Part shown: piece after piece, positions 11,434 to 21,943 of the stretch
How positions within the stretch are numbered: the stretch's first letter is position 1
Layout: each line of letters starts with the position of its first letter
DNA from: Asparagopsis taxiformis
Taxonomy: Eukaryota > Rhodophyta > Florideophyceae > Bonnemaisoniales > Bonnemaisoniaceae
Length of the DNA stretch: 64,000 nucleotides
Assembly (NCBI GenBank): GCA_030407315.1
Contig: JALQPE010001742.1
Span: 25,853 to 89,852, forward strand
Direction: 5' to 3'
Translations under genes and position numbers: made by a program
The notes under the pieces: model-generated
Seen by the model: the letters and a program-made list of their open reading frames with translations, nothing else
Told to the model about the DNA's origin: nothing
The model's database searches: none

Positions 11434-14400
11434 ATGGGAGACAATAGTATCATGAATACTACAGCGGAGAAGAGCAATTCTCCTTCTGCTGAAGAGAAAA
11501 GCATCACTATTGCTCAGTACAGCTCTTCTAAAGTGCAAGTTGATCCTCGCAAAGTGAAATTTCCGACAGTGACCTCCCGTTTGGTGCGACCGGGTCGTGT
11601 AAACGAACTGGCCAGCATTTTCATGGATAGAGGTTTCTCTACCACTGGAACTATGATTACAGTCTGCAAAATGGAAGATAACGAAGGAGACGAGTTTTAC
11701 TGCATCGATGGCTCTCATCGCATAGCTGCTCTGCAACTATGCCTGGAGAAGTACTCAGGAAAGAACAGGGATTCCTTGGAATTGGTTTGGGTACAACAGT
11801 TGATTGCGCCGAACGGGCGTCTAATTTTCGATGCGCTGGAGGTTCTGAAACTGTCTCTCGAAGCCAATATACAAACTCACGATGTCGCTTCTGTGAGCAT
11901 TGCCGACAATGTCTGTGCGGTCATAGAGTTTCTCAGGTTTTCCAACCAGATGGATCTTCCTGTTGTCCGGCTTATTCCTATTCTGAAAGAAGTGAGCTAT
12001 ATTCTGCCGTCCGACAGGAACCGTTCGGAGAACTCGTATAGGCAGTACATCAACATTGCGAAGGGGTTCAATCGCACAGACAGCGTTGCTTTCGTGTACT
12101 GGAGCTCTATCCCTAGCGTTTACAATGCTTTGGATAGGAACAGAGAAATCGAGGATGCAAGAACCGAGGGAAGAGATCCGGACTTTTCTCGAATTGACTC
12201 TGCCGATATGTACGGGTGCGTGCTCGATCTTGTCAATAACGCAATATTCCGCAATGGCACGGACGGACGCGGGACGCGCGATAAGGAGTGGTTCCAGTGG
12301 TTTGTGCTCGAGATGACAGCGTCGTGGACAAGGATGAGGAGGAAGAGAGGACTTGTCAGAAATATCGGAAGCGGAAGTCCGTTCACGATGCGCACTTGGC
12401 TACTGGCTCTGTTGGCCATCTATGATATGGCAGAGGTCGTCCGCAAGTGGTTGAACTCTGCAACGATGGAGGAATTCGTGCGAACGGATTTGGCAGCAGA
12501 AAACGCGAAGGAGGTCGGGGATAATGATCATCGCATTGGAGAGCGCATTGTATTCGTCCTTGTCGACTTTCATGACGACGTGGTAGACAGAAGCAGTCTG
12601 AGAACCAAGAACGGGATGTTTACAAACAGTTTTTACGACAAACTGGAATATGCTACCGGGACAAAGGCAATGCAGGAGACGAAAGCGGAGGAGGAGAGGG
12701 AACGGAATCGCATGACCCCCGGAGAAATAGAAAAAGCACTTGTTGCTGGCGCCAAAGCAGAAGAGGAAGAAGCACCTACTGCCGCAGAACAGGGAAATAA
12801 TTCTACAGAGAAGGAAACGGTGGAAACTCCTGGTCCTGTTCAAGCAGAAGAAGGAGTATCTGCCGAAGCCCAAGTAGAGCAGGAAGTTTCTGCTGTTGTG
12901 GAGGAAGAACAGGAAATTACTCCAAATGTGGTGGCTGAAGAAGTGATTCCTGCTGTCGCGACGAAAGCAATAGAAGAGGCACCTCTGAGCACCCCGAAAG
13001 AAGCAGAAGACCGTCCTGCCGCAGCAAAAGAGGGAGGACAGGAACGTCCTGCCACGCGTCTTGCAGCAGCTGAGAAGAGGGAAGCAGAACGTCTTGCTGT
13101 TCTCCAAAAAGAACAGGAACGTCTTTCAGCTTCAAGGGCAGAGCGGGAAAGTCGTGCCAGGGATAATTCGCCGGGAAGGATTGTCAGAGAAGATCTTCCT
13201 CAGGGAAGGAAACAAAGCGGCGATACGCAAAGTCTGGATATCAACTTGGACAATAGTGGTCGCATGGACATAGACACGCCTGGACAACAAGCTGGAGATG
13301 CGCAGAACCGCTCTGTGATATTGAAACTTCGAATCAGGACACCAGAAACTAACAGCACTAGCCCGGCCGAAGTGGACAAGGAGAATTCGGGAAGAAGCAG
13401 GAGTTCTGGTGGAAGCGGCGATGAAAACGAGTCCAGGTTGGATAAGAAGCGAAGAAGGGAAGATACTAGCGCGAAGTTTTCTGAGCCCAATACGCCGGAT
13501 GACAACATTGAGATTGGGCCTCCCCGGGAAAAGAAGAGTAGAGTCAATGCAAGAAAACGAACGACTGGAGAAGAAGCACCACTCTTCACTGACGAGCAAG
13601 AAAACTCCCTTCCAGACCGCACATTCGCAGAGGAGATACCTGAGAAGCTGCCTTTATGCGTTCCTTCCAACTCGAGAATGAAGTATTATATCACAGAAGA
13701 AGACATTGATACAATCCGGACGGAGATAATGGAAGCAGCTGCAGGCTACTCTACTTTGGTATGTCCCCTCGGTTCTTGTGAAAGCCAACAATACTTCAGC
13801 TACCAGAGAAGAATGATCGACGAGCTTGGTTACGTGGTGTTGCAAGACATTTTCTCTTCTACTACAGTGGGAGCAGCTACGCACGAGTTATTCACACAGA
13901 TGGCCAGCACATTCCAAGGTACTACAAGTGGCTCAAGTGCAAGTCAGAAGAACCCGTGGAAACCACTTCGACCGAAAGACAGCACTGGTGTATTCAAGAC
14001 GGACCGGAAAAGCATCTGCGATGACCTTGAGCAAGAAAGCGCGCGGCAGTACAGGAACAAGCTGATTCTGGAGCTAGGTAAGGCGATTTGTGCGGAGAAC
14101 CTGAAGCTCGGGTTTGGAAGAGAAGAAGCGGTGGTCTTTCCAGAAACGGGTCTTCGTCTGATTTTGACCGCAGAAGGTAGTCAGGAGCAACTTATGCATA
14201 CCGATGTTCCCGTCCGTGAGGGAACTGGAACTGGTCCTCTCAACTCGCCATCATATTTCATGATGGCTGCTGGTGCGGATGGGTTCATCATTCGTATCGC
14301 CAAGTTCAGCCATGTGTGCCTAAGTCATCCAGCGAAAGACAAGTACCGCGTGCCAGTGACGAACGTGCGCATCCCACCGTATTCCCTGCTTGTATGCCGA

Positions 14401-14556
14401 ACGGACGTGTATCACGGAGGAATGGGATTCGCGGAGGGTCGTTCTTCGGTGAGGTACCAGCATCCTATCCGGTCCCATCTATCACTGCGAACTTCCAGGG
14501 AGAAGTTGCTACAGCCTCCCTTCAATGTCAACTACTGGGAGCGTTTAGATATCTGA
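11434..14556 (+). CDS. ParB-like plus 2OG-Fe(II) dioxygenase-like fusion protein (copy A)
   Basis: About 1040 residues from the ATG at 11434; the open frame extends further upstream but without ATG. The N-terminal domain (residues about 40-110) has a ParB/sulfiredoxin-like fold signature: a VTSRLVRPGRVNELASIF segment, then CIDGSHRIAALQ with the DGxHR box. A helical region to about 400 follows, then a Glu/Ala-rich coiled-coil linker and basic nuclear-localisation-like clusters (KKRRRED, KKSRVNARKR). The C-terminal 280 residues begin GYVVLQDIFSS and contain HTD (H922, D924), SYFMMAAGADGF and a distal His in VYHGGMGF (H994), then R/H-rich strands. HxD...H is the iron triad of double-stranded beta-helix dioxygenases such as the TET/JBP, AlkB and phytanoyl types. 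Substrate unknown; oxidation of a DNA base or histone is inference. It lies between palindrome clusters 1 and 2. Confidence 0.7.
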   Translation: MGDNSIMNTTAEKSNSPSAEEKSITIAQYSSSKVQVDPRKVKFPTVTSRLVRPGRVNELASIFMDRGFSTTGTMITVCKMEDNEGDEFYCIDGSHRIAALQLCLEKYSGKNRDSLELVWVQQLIAPNGRLIFDALEVLKLSLEANIQTHDVASVSIADNVCAVIEFLRFSNQMDLPVVRLIPILKEVSYILPSDRNRSENSYRQYINIAKGFNRTDSVAFVYWSSIPSVYNALDRNREIEDARTEGRDPDFSRIDSADMYGCVLDLVNNAIFRNGTDGRGTRDKEWFQWFVLEMTASWTRMRRKRGLVRNIGSGSPFTMRTWLLALLAIYDMAEVVRKWLNSATMEEFVRTDLAAENAKEVGDNDHRIGERIVFVLVDFHDDVVDRSSLRTKNGMFTNSFYDKLEYATGTKAMQETKAEEERERNRMTPGEIEKALVAGAKAEEEEAPTAAEQGNNSTEKETVETPGPVQAEEGVSAEAQVEQEVSAVVEEEQEITPNVVAEEVIPAVATKAIEEAPLSTPKEAEDRPAAAKEGGQERPATRLAAAEKREAERLAVLQKEQERLSASRAERESRARDNSPGRIVREDLPQGRKQSGDTQSLDINLDNSGRMDIDTPGQQAGDAQNRSVILKLRIRTPETNSTSPAEVDKENSGRSRSSGGSGDENESRLDKKRRREDTSAKFSEPNTPDDNIEIGPPREKKSRVNARKRTTGEEAPLFTDEQENSLPDRTFAEEIPEKLPLCVPSNSRMKYYITEEDIDTIRTEIMEAAAGYSTLVCPLGSCESQQYFSYQRRMIDELGYVVLQDIFSSTTVGAATHELFTQMASTFQGTTSGSSASQKNPWKPLRPKDSTGVFKTDRKSICDDLEQESARQYRNKLILELGKAICAENLKLGFGREEAVVFPETGLRLILTAEGSQEQLMHTDVPVREGTGTGPLNSPSYFMMAAGADGFIIRIAKFSHVCLSHPAKDKYRVPVTNVRIPPYSLLVCRTDVYHGGMGFAEGRSSVRYQHPIRSHLSLRTSREKLLQPPFNVNYWERLDI

Positions 14557-14777
14557 TGAAATTAGTTCTTAATAGCATTCTATGGCAGGCATCAAGGCCG
14601 CCTTCAAGTAAACGATGAAAGTTAGGCTAGTACATGACGTTTGCGTATGTAGACGGGTCAGGAGATATACAATACTCAATTTAATATGAGAAGGGGAGGA
14701 AACTATGGTGGGCACTACTAGAATAGAACAAGGTAATATCGCAGTCGTCTTTGGTTGCAACATTGAGGTGAGGAAGG

Positions 14778-15080
14778 CTTACAGATGATGCAGTTTCGCT
14801 GGGGTGCTGACAGCAAAGTCATCGTTACGATGACTTTGCTGTAAGAAATCAAATCATTACAGCGGCCACAATTTTTTACCGGGTAAAAAATTCTTGCTGA
14901 TTTTTTACCCGGTAAAATTTTCTCACCACTGTAATCAAACCTTTCCTTACAGCAAAGTCATCGTAACGATGACTTTGCTGTAAGCATCCCGGGTAAACGG
15001 CTTCGGCTGTAAGCGGTTGGGAGTTTCGTCCGTCTCCCACCCTGGGAAGGGTGAGAAGGGAAGTGTGGAGCCGGGAACAT
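14778..15080. repeat. Left TIR of the ParB-dioxygenase element (palindrome cluster 2)
   Basis: Starts CTTACAGATGATGCAG, contains 39-nt palindromes at 14807-14845 (first bases altered) and 14946-14984, and ends inward with GGTAAACGGCTTCGGCTG and AGTTTCGTCCGTCTCCCACC. The last part is the reverse complement of 20146-20225, which leads into cluster 4. Clusters 2 and 4, with their shared inner flanks, therefore form long inverted repeats around 14778-20590. The next 470 bases (15081-15554) show nothing recognisable. Confidence 0.8.
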
Positions 15081-15554
15081 CGTACAACGATGGTTTGGAC
15101 GGCTGTTGACGGCTCTGGGGAGCACTCTGCGTCGTGCAAGCCTGGTTTGCGCTGGCTGCACTACCTGGTATTGAACGGTTCTGTGCGCAAAGTTTACTCA
15201 TGAAGGAGGTAGGGTGTTGTGTACCACACCAACCATAGTTACTAACATTTGCAGTGTACTCTAGTGATGTAATTATTATTCTAGTTTCTAACTATACAAT
15301 GATATTAAGTAAGTCAGATGTGCACAGAGCATGGTCTAAGCCTAGCACGGTAGAGAAAGATGGAAGAAAGATTGAAGGGTAGGCATGCAGAAGTATGAAG
15401 GCAGCAGTATGTGTAGACTATGGCAGTGGTAAGAAAATATTTCATGCACCAAAGGGTGGGCAGAGTGACATTAGAGAGGTGGTGTGTAGGGGGAAGGTAG
15501 GTGGAGATGATGAAGGAGGACAACAGAAATGAGAGCGAGGGTTGAGACCAACGG

Positions 15555-15878
15555 CTTACAGATGGAGCAGTTTACCAGGGATGCTTACAGCAAAGTCATC
15601 GTTACGATGACTTTGCTGTAAGGAAAGGTTTCATTACAGTGGCCATGATTTCTTTACCCGGTAAAAAAATTCCTGGCCGCTGTAATGAAAACGTTTTCTT
15701 ACAGCAAAGTCATCGTAACGATGACTTTGCTGTCAGGAAACAAAACATTACAGTGGCCATGATTTCTTTACCCGGTAAAAAAATTCCTGGCCTCTGTAAT
15801 GAAACGTTTCCTTACAGCAAAGTCATCGTAACGATGGCTTTGCTGTAAGGATCCTTGGTAAACTGCCTGAGCTGTAAT
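15555..15878. repeat. Palindrome cluster 3, a self-contained hairpin MITE
   Basis: The two edges are inverted repeats of each other: CTTACAG..GCAGTTTACCAGGGATG on the left, and the reverse complement ATTACAG..GCAGTTTACCAAGGATC on the right. Inside are three 39-nt palindromes (the first with central T at 15584, the later ones with central A) alternating with ATTACAGTGGCCATGATTTC / TTTACCCGGTAAAAAAATTCC blocks. It sits inside the larger element bounded by clusters 2 and 4, so it may be a nested non-autonomous copy of the same family. Confidence 0.85.
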
Positions 15879-16082
15879 TGTCGTACAACGAAAAGTGATG
15901 TGGAAGGTTCGGATTGGTCAACCGCTGAATATCATTACCAGGGTGTATACTAATAGGAATATGTCAGTTCTCTGAGTTTCGCCTATCTTACTCAGCTTAC
16001 GCAGCAAAACAGCTTGTCGTTCAGATCTTCTTCTCTCTTTCTCAATCTTTCACTCTTCGTTTGTCAATCACTCACCAAAGCA

Positions 16083-19000
16083 ATGGCTCAACAATCCCCC
16101 AACGCTTTCGACCGCCAGGTGCGCTCTGCCAGCCGCCGTGACAACGATTCTCCCACTCCTTCTCCCTCTCCTTCTCCCTCTCCTTCTCCTTCTCTGGCCC
16201 CCCTGTCCCCATGGACGTTTGCGAAGCTGCTGCAGCGCTGACCCAGCTCAGCCCAGCACCTAAGCCCGTCCCCTCCCCCCTTCCGCTTCCGATCCCGCGG
16301 TTGTCCCGACAATCGACGCTGGCGTTCCCGCAACTCCGCTTCCGGCTCAATCTGCCGAAGCGGCGCCAGCCGTCGAGGGATCTGGTGCTCCTCTGCCTAG
16401 CTCGCCTGCTCCGGACATGATCATCGCGTCCGGCAGCGACTTGGCAGAGGATGCGGAGAAGGTCGATGATCACAACGCTCGTGACATCGTACCGAACAAG
16501 CCTCTCCGCAGCACCAGGCTGGCCTACCCTGGCACAGTGCCCATCCCGGTGGATGTGGACTACGACATAAGTCCGGAGAGCTGCCGAAACATTCCAGTCT
16601 TCATTTCCCCTCTGGATGTTTCTCCTCCGGCAGTCGTGTCCAGGGTGGTCAGGCCGCATCGCGTTGATGAGTTGAAGAAAACGTTTCTCACTCAGGGATT
16701 TTCCGTGATTGCTTCACGCGTGTCCGTCTGCGAGGTGATTGATTCCAATGCAAAAGTACGACTGCAATATGTCGATGGATCTCACCGAGTGACCGCGTTG
16801 AAGGCCATTCTCGAGTCGGCTGGACCTGCTCCTGCGAAGGACAGTCCAGAGTGGGAGGAGTTTGTCAAGTCTGACATCTACCGTCGCTTTGGAACTATTC
16901 CAGTCGACTTTCTCCTCCCACCGACTCGGCTTGGCCGGGATGTCTTCTGCTCCGAAGAAGTACTCCCGCTTTCACGGCTGATGAACTTCCACACCCACAA
17001 TGTCAGCGAGGTAACAGTTGCTGACAATGTGTGCTCTGTGATGGAGTTCATCAATATCCACCGCCTGGGAAAGAAGAAGATCGAGCCGACCGTTCAATAC
17101 ATTAAAGAACGGAAAGCGCTGAGCTGGATTCGTCCGAGACAGCTCATGCGCTACGTCTCGATCGCGCGAGGGTTCAAGACCATTGAAAGCCCTGCTTTCA
17201 AATACTGGTCGAGCATCCCGAACAGGCCGGAGTTCGTGCAGTTTTCTTCGACAGAGGATCTGGCTGGGTGTACGGTGAACTTGTTGTTCAATGGGTCGTT
17301 CAGGAGTGCTCCGGATGTGCAGAAGTGTTTCATCCTGGAGATGACGGCGCGCTACACTTGTAGCCGTCGGTCGGCCGGGCTGAAACCGTACTCGGTTGGT
17401 ACCATTGGGCAGGAATGGATTGCTGGTTTGTTGGAAATCTTCGGGTACGTGAAGGAGGTGGCCGAGTACTGGAACGTGTCGGATGTGTTGAGGATGCTGG
17501 ATGGCTCAATTCCCAGCGTGGGTGACCCGAGCAAGAGCTTCGACATTCGCTCGCGCGTTGTCGAAGTTCTTGCTCAGATGGTCCCCAAGAAGGGGTGCTG
17601 GGCAGACTTCCGTCCCAAGGAAGGCCCCCCCGATGGTTACAAGTCGGAGAACATTTTTCCCCGTAAGAAGTCTGTCTTCGGGAAGGACGCCAGGAAAATG
17701 CTCCTGCGCGTCACTGGGTACCGCGACATGATTATGCGGAAACGCTTTCACGCGATGTACCCAGACATCCCACATGCTGCGCTCCCAGCCACATGTGGTG
17801 ATGATGCCCCCATCCCTTCCTCTTCCAATTCCTTGCCCATCCCTTCATCCTCCATTCCTTTGCCCCCACCACCTCAACTGGAATCTTCCAGCGATTCCGA
17901 GGTTGCCCCTGTTCCTGTCTCTACCCCTGCCGTGTCGGCATCCTCCCCTGCGGTGACCCCGGTCAAGCCGACTGCGCGTGGTCCCCAGGATGGCAGCGAA
18001 CGCTCTGGTCCAGTTTCCCACGCCGGGACTGGTACCCCCAACCGTCCTGTCCAAGCCGCGCAGGAGCAGGTCTCACCGGCTTCGCAGCCTGAGCCTGCGA
18101 CTCCGGCTGCCGAGCAGCACCCTGCTGCTCCGGCCCCCGCTGTCGAAGCTTCCCGTTCTGCATCTGCTAGCAGTTCGGGAAGCTCCAGCGATGACAGTTT
18201 CGTCCCTTCACCATCCGGTGGGGTTGGACAGAAGACGGTTGCGAGGATTTCGACGGAGGGCCCTACTCCCGAGAATGTGGTCGAGGGCAGCAGTGCGAAG
18301 GGCGGTGCAGATCCTGACGAAGATGTCATTGAAGTCAGTGATTCTGCACCGCCCGGAGTGGAAACTTCTGGGAGGAAAGTGATGCCCAGAAGGAGTACCC
18401 GCCTGCAAGCGAGTCGTTCCGGTCGTGGTGGAACGGCGGGTGGTGCTGTGGAGGTCGTCGAGCTGGAGAGCGCCCCCGAGGATGCGGGTGAAAACTCCAT
18501 CCTCGGGAAGCGTAACTTGGAAGCCGCTTCTGCGACGCCCGAGCCTTCTACCAAAAAGAGAAGGCTCGGTGAGACTTCATCAAAGTCGTCGTCAAAGAAA
18601 TCCAAGTCGGCTTCCCGAGGTCGCTCTCGGGAGCCGGTTCTCCAGTTCGACGACGCCCAGGAGAATCCCATTCCCGACAGTATCGTCGATGAGAATGTGG
18701 CCGCCGTTCTCCCCAGCGCAATTGCGTCTGGCAGCCGGATGAAGTACTATATGGAAAGTACGACGGTGGAGACGGTTCGGGCGGAAATGAGGGCGGCAGC
18801 ATTCCAGGTAGCTGCATCGCCGGGTGCTGAGGATACGGTGGTGGAACAGTACTTTGCGGTGAAGCGGGCGTTGCTGGAGAACTTGGGGGTTATTGTTTTG
18901 GAACGCTTGTTGGAATCGTCCACGGCTGGGAGTGCGACGCATGAGCTGTTCGGTCACTTCGCTAGGCAGTTCCCGCTGGTTGAGGAGGTTGAAAAACCCT

Positions 19001-19728
19001 CCCAGCAGTCTGATTCTAACGATGACGACAGGGAGCCACAGGACGAGCCGCCAGCTTTCGCAAAGCCCGGCTTCGATCCTTCGCCGTGGCAGTTCATCCA
19101 CAACGTGGGTGATGCGAAGGACCGCATCGATGGTGGTCGTGGGCGCCTCTCTCTGCCGCGGCGTGAGTTGTGCGATAAGTTGGAGGAGGGGAATTTGGAG
19201 ATGTACAAGAACAAGTTGGTGGCAGAGCTTGCTCTTGGTGTTTGTGCGGAGTTCTTGAAGTTGGGAATGGAGGGTGATGATCCTGTCTTCTTCCCGAAGA
19301 CAGGATTGCGGCTGCTTCTTACAGCAGATGGGGCTGCGGACCAGGATGGGCACACGGACTTCAAGGTATCAACGAGTCGTGTTGCAGGACCTACCGAGTC
19401 TCCATCATATTTCATGATGTCGAGCGGAGCAGATGGATTCTCTATAGTAGCTGCCCCTTATAGTCATGTATGCCTGGCCAATCCGGACGCCGATATGTGG
19501 AAGGTTCCCATTCATAGGCTGTATGTGCCACCCTATTCCGTATTGGTTGGTCGCGGTGACCTTTACCAATACGGGGTCGGCTTCAAGCGCGGAGATATTC
19601 CTGCGGGCGAAAAGCTAGTCTATGGCCTGCCCACGCGCGGCCACATCTACTTGAAGACGGAGAAGGACGTCCTCACGGACCACATCCACACCGTCGAATA
19701 TTACAAGTACGATAGGAGCAATAGATAG
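16083..19728 (+). CDS. ParB-like plus dioxygenase-like fusion protein (copy B)
   Basis: A 1103-residue frame opens at the ATG at 16417, but coding-like Pro/Ser/Ala-rich sequence continues upstream. The better start is 16083 (MAQQSPNAFDRQ, then a Ser-Pro repeat), reached through two frame changes, both at C6 runs (16198-16203 and 16275-16280). Its architecture matches copy A: ParB-like box VDGSHRVTALKA (residue 120 counted from 16417), helical region, Pro/Ser-rich linker in place of the Glu/Ala linker, basic clusters (KKRRL, SSKKSKSASRGRSR), then the beta-helix domain with GHTDF (H979, D981). The distal His of copy A is Gln here (LYQYGVGF, Q1051), so iron-dependent catalysis may be lost. GC content is higher than in copy A. 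It is the only gene between the TIRs at 14778 and 20590. Confidence 0.7.
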
Positions 19729-20145
19729 CATATCAGAAGTATTAAAACCTATACTACTGTTCCCTGCTATAAAGTTCTGTCTTTCTCATCTCAACATTGT
19801 TACCTTAGCCCACTTTTCAATTCTCATCTATACATCTGTCCTTCATCTCATAGTTTAGTGCTACTCAGCAGATTGCTTGCTACTTTTTAATATTAGTCTA
19901 CAACGTTATATGATTTTACTAGCTAGGCCGTAGGGGGAGACTAGTTTCAACCCTTGACAACGCGCAGATTTCTACTACGAGAGCCGTCACTGTGATAAAT
20001 TATTTGTAGAATTTTCGTCTATCTTCCCACCTACACTAGGCTACCTATATATATACAGGGTATAACCTGAACAGAGACCACGTGAGGTAAAATACTCCTG
20101 AGAGCTGCTCACAGCCGTACAGACCTTTGCTGAGCAATTTTCCCG

Positions 20146-20590
20146 ACTTCACACTTCGCTTCTCACCTTTACCAAGGTGGGAGAAGGACGAAACTCCCTG
20201 CTGCTTACAGCCGAAGCCGTTTACCAGGGTTCCTTACAGCAAAGTCATCGTTACGATGACTTTGCTGTAAGAAAGGAAAACATTACAGCAGCCACGATTT
20301 CTTTACCGGGTAAAAAATTGTGGCCGCTGTAATGATTTGCTGTAAGGAACCGTTTCCTTGCAGTGGCCAAAGAATTTTTTACCGGGTAAAAAATCAGCAA
20401 GAAATTTTACCGGTAAAAAAATTGTGGCCGCTGTAATGATTTGCTGTAAGAAAACGTTTCATTACAGCGGCCACAATTTTTTTACCCGTTAAAGAAATCA
20501 TGGCTGCTGTAATGATTTGTTTTCTTACAGCAAAGTCATCGTAACGATGACTTGCTGTCAGCATCCCCGGTAAACGGCCCGCACTGTAAT
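20146..20590. repeat. Right TIR of the ParB-dioxygenase element (palindrome cluster 4)
   Basis: Reading inward on the minus strand this is ATTACAG, a GTTTACC block, a 37-nt palindrome with one base lost, several GGCCACAATTTTTTACCCGG / ATTACAGCGGCC units, a complete 39-nt palindrome near 20236, then AAACGGCTTCGGCTGTAAGC and a flank that matches 15000-15080. Together with 14778-15080 it makes a TIR of several hundred bases. No clear target-site duplication is seen. The stretch 19729-20145 (3' of copy B) and the 275 bases after 20590 contain no gene I can support. Confidence 0.8.
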
Positions 20591-20864
20591 GGGGTGACTG
20601 CTTCTCCTACATCGCTCTCTTACTGGTGTTCTACATGCTGCGTTGCTACACAATTTCTCACTCACATCTTTCTAGTTTCTCTCCTTTCGTATCCATAGGT
20701 ATAGCAGTAGAAAAGTGGATAGTTTGCACTCCAGACCGCAGATGCCTTCCTGCAGTCATGTCACGATTGTTGTAGTGTAGTCTATAATATCTAGCGCTCT
20801 TGGAAGATGATGCACAGTCTATTGTCTCTGTCAATGCGTGTTTTATCAAATCTATCAAAGTAGC

Positions 20865-21604
20865 TCAGTTAGCTGGCCAATATTTTCTACCATAGTCGGC
20901 AAATATCTCCTCATCAGCTTCAACGTATCTGGTCAGAACGACCTTGACAGCATGGGGATTCTTGATATTTGAAGCAAAGTCCGGTTTGTCTATGGCATCG
21001 CCTTGTCGAAACTCGGCTGACTGTGTTCGACTCACCTCGGTCGCTTTCTCCGTTCCGTCAATGACCCGACAATCATTGAGGTAGCTGGTACAATTATAGA
21101 CCGCTAGAACGAGCCAGACCTTCCGAACAGGTGCACCCCTCCCTATGTACGTGGTTTCCAATTCCATGTTGTAGTCCTGGAACCTCTCTCCTGTGCACCC
21201 AAATCCTTCCGGGCCGTACATCACTGATCTCTGCGGTTCTGAGTCTCGAATCTTCGCATAGAAAATCGTCCCGTTGTACCAGCCAATGACCGTCCCCTTC
21301 TTCAGTTTCTTCGCCGCGAATACGCCAAACCCACCACCTCTTACCTCCGATTGCGAAACATAGACACCGTAGAATGCGGCATCAGCAGCCAGAATCGCGT
21401 CCGGGTCTATGCTCCAAAACGAGTGCATGTCCTCGGCCGGCCACTGGTCCATAGGCACCCCGCTCAATCTGTGAAGCATAGACCCGTCCTTCTTCATTGA
21501 CGCAACGAACACAAGCAGATGGTTCGGCAATGCTGTCACAGCAGGTAAACCTTCTGGTGCATCTGAGATGCAACACTGGTTTTCGTCTGTACAGAACGTA
21601 CTTT
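20865..21604 (-). CDS. SET-domain protein (histone-methyltransferase type)
   Basis: The minus-strand frame from about 21604 to the stop at 20865 gives about 240 residues. It has no ATG near its beginning: an in-frame stop precedes TTTTCAG, so residue one may follow a 3' splice site or the 5' end may be lost. The SET core is clear: RGGGFGVFAAKKLKKGTVIG (SET-N), EGFGCTGERFQDYNMELETT, a YLNDCR segment in place of the usual NHS motif, and EEIFADYGRKYW at the end (the ELxxDY motif). SET proteins methylate lysine using S-adenosylmethionine. The 100 bases upstream resemble 34800-34910, next to the full-length transposase, so this gene probably belongs to that transposon family. A half-domain paralogue is at 50520-50938. 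Confidence 0.75.
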
Positions 21605-21943
21605 CGAAACCAGAATCTGAAAATTTTCAATGTTGATTGACTAGTCATAAGTTGATTGAATTTTGGCCAATGAAATGAACATATTGACTGATTACCTGGA
21701 ATTGCGCTGACAGTTCCAAGTTCATCACTGCCCTGCCCAATTTGTTTGTCTTACTGCCAGTCGGAGCTTAGTTCGTTTACAATCCTGACAGTCTGTCGAC
21801 AATCTGCTCACTTCTGCCTTGAAAGTTGCGATTGAACTGTATTGATAGTTTCTAAAACAATGTGGCCATACCAGAGTTGGTATTTGATAACACTATCTGT
21901 ATTTATTTTTATTAAGAAAGACTCTGCACCGTGTTTCTATTGT

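Noticed and set aside
14946..14984. Palindromes resembling bacterial rho-independent terminators
   Set aside because: They occur in multi-copy inverted clusters away from gene ends and lack a T-tract; they are repeat-family components.
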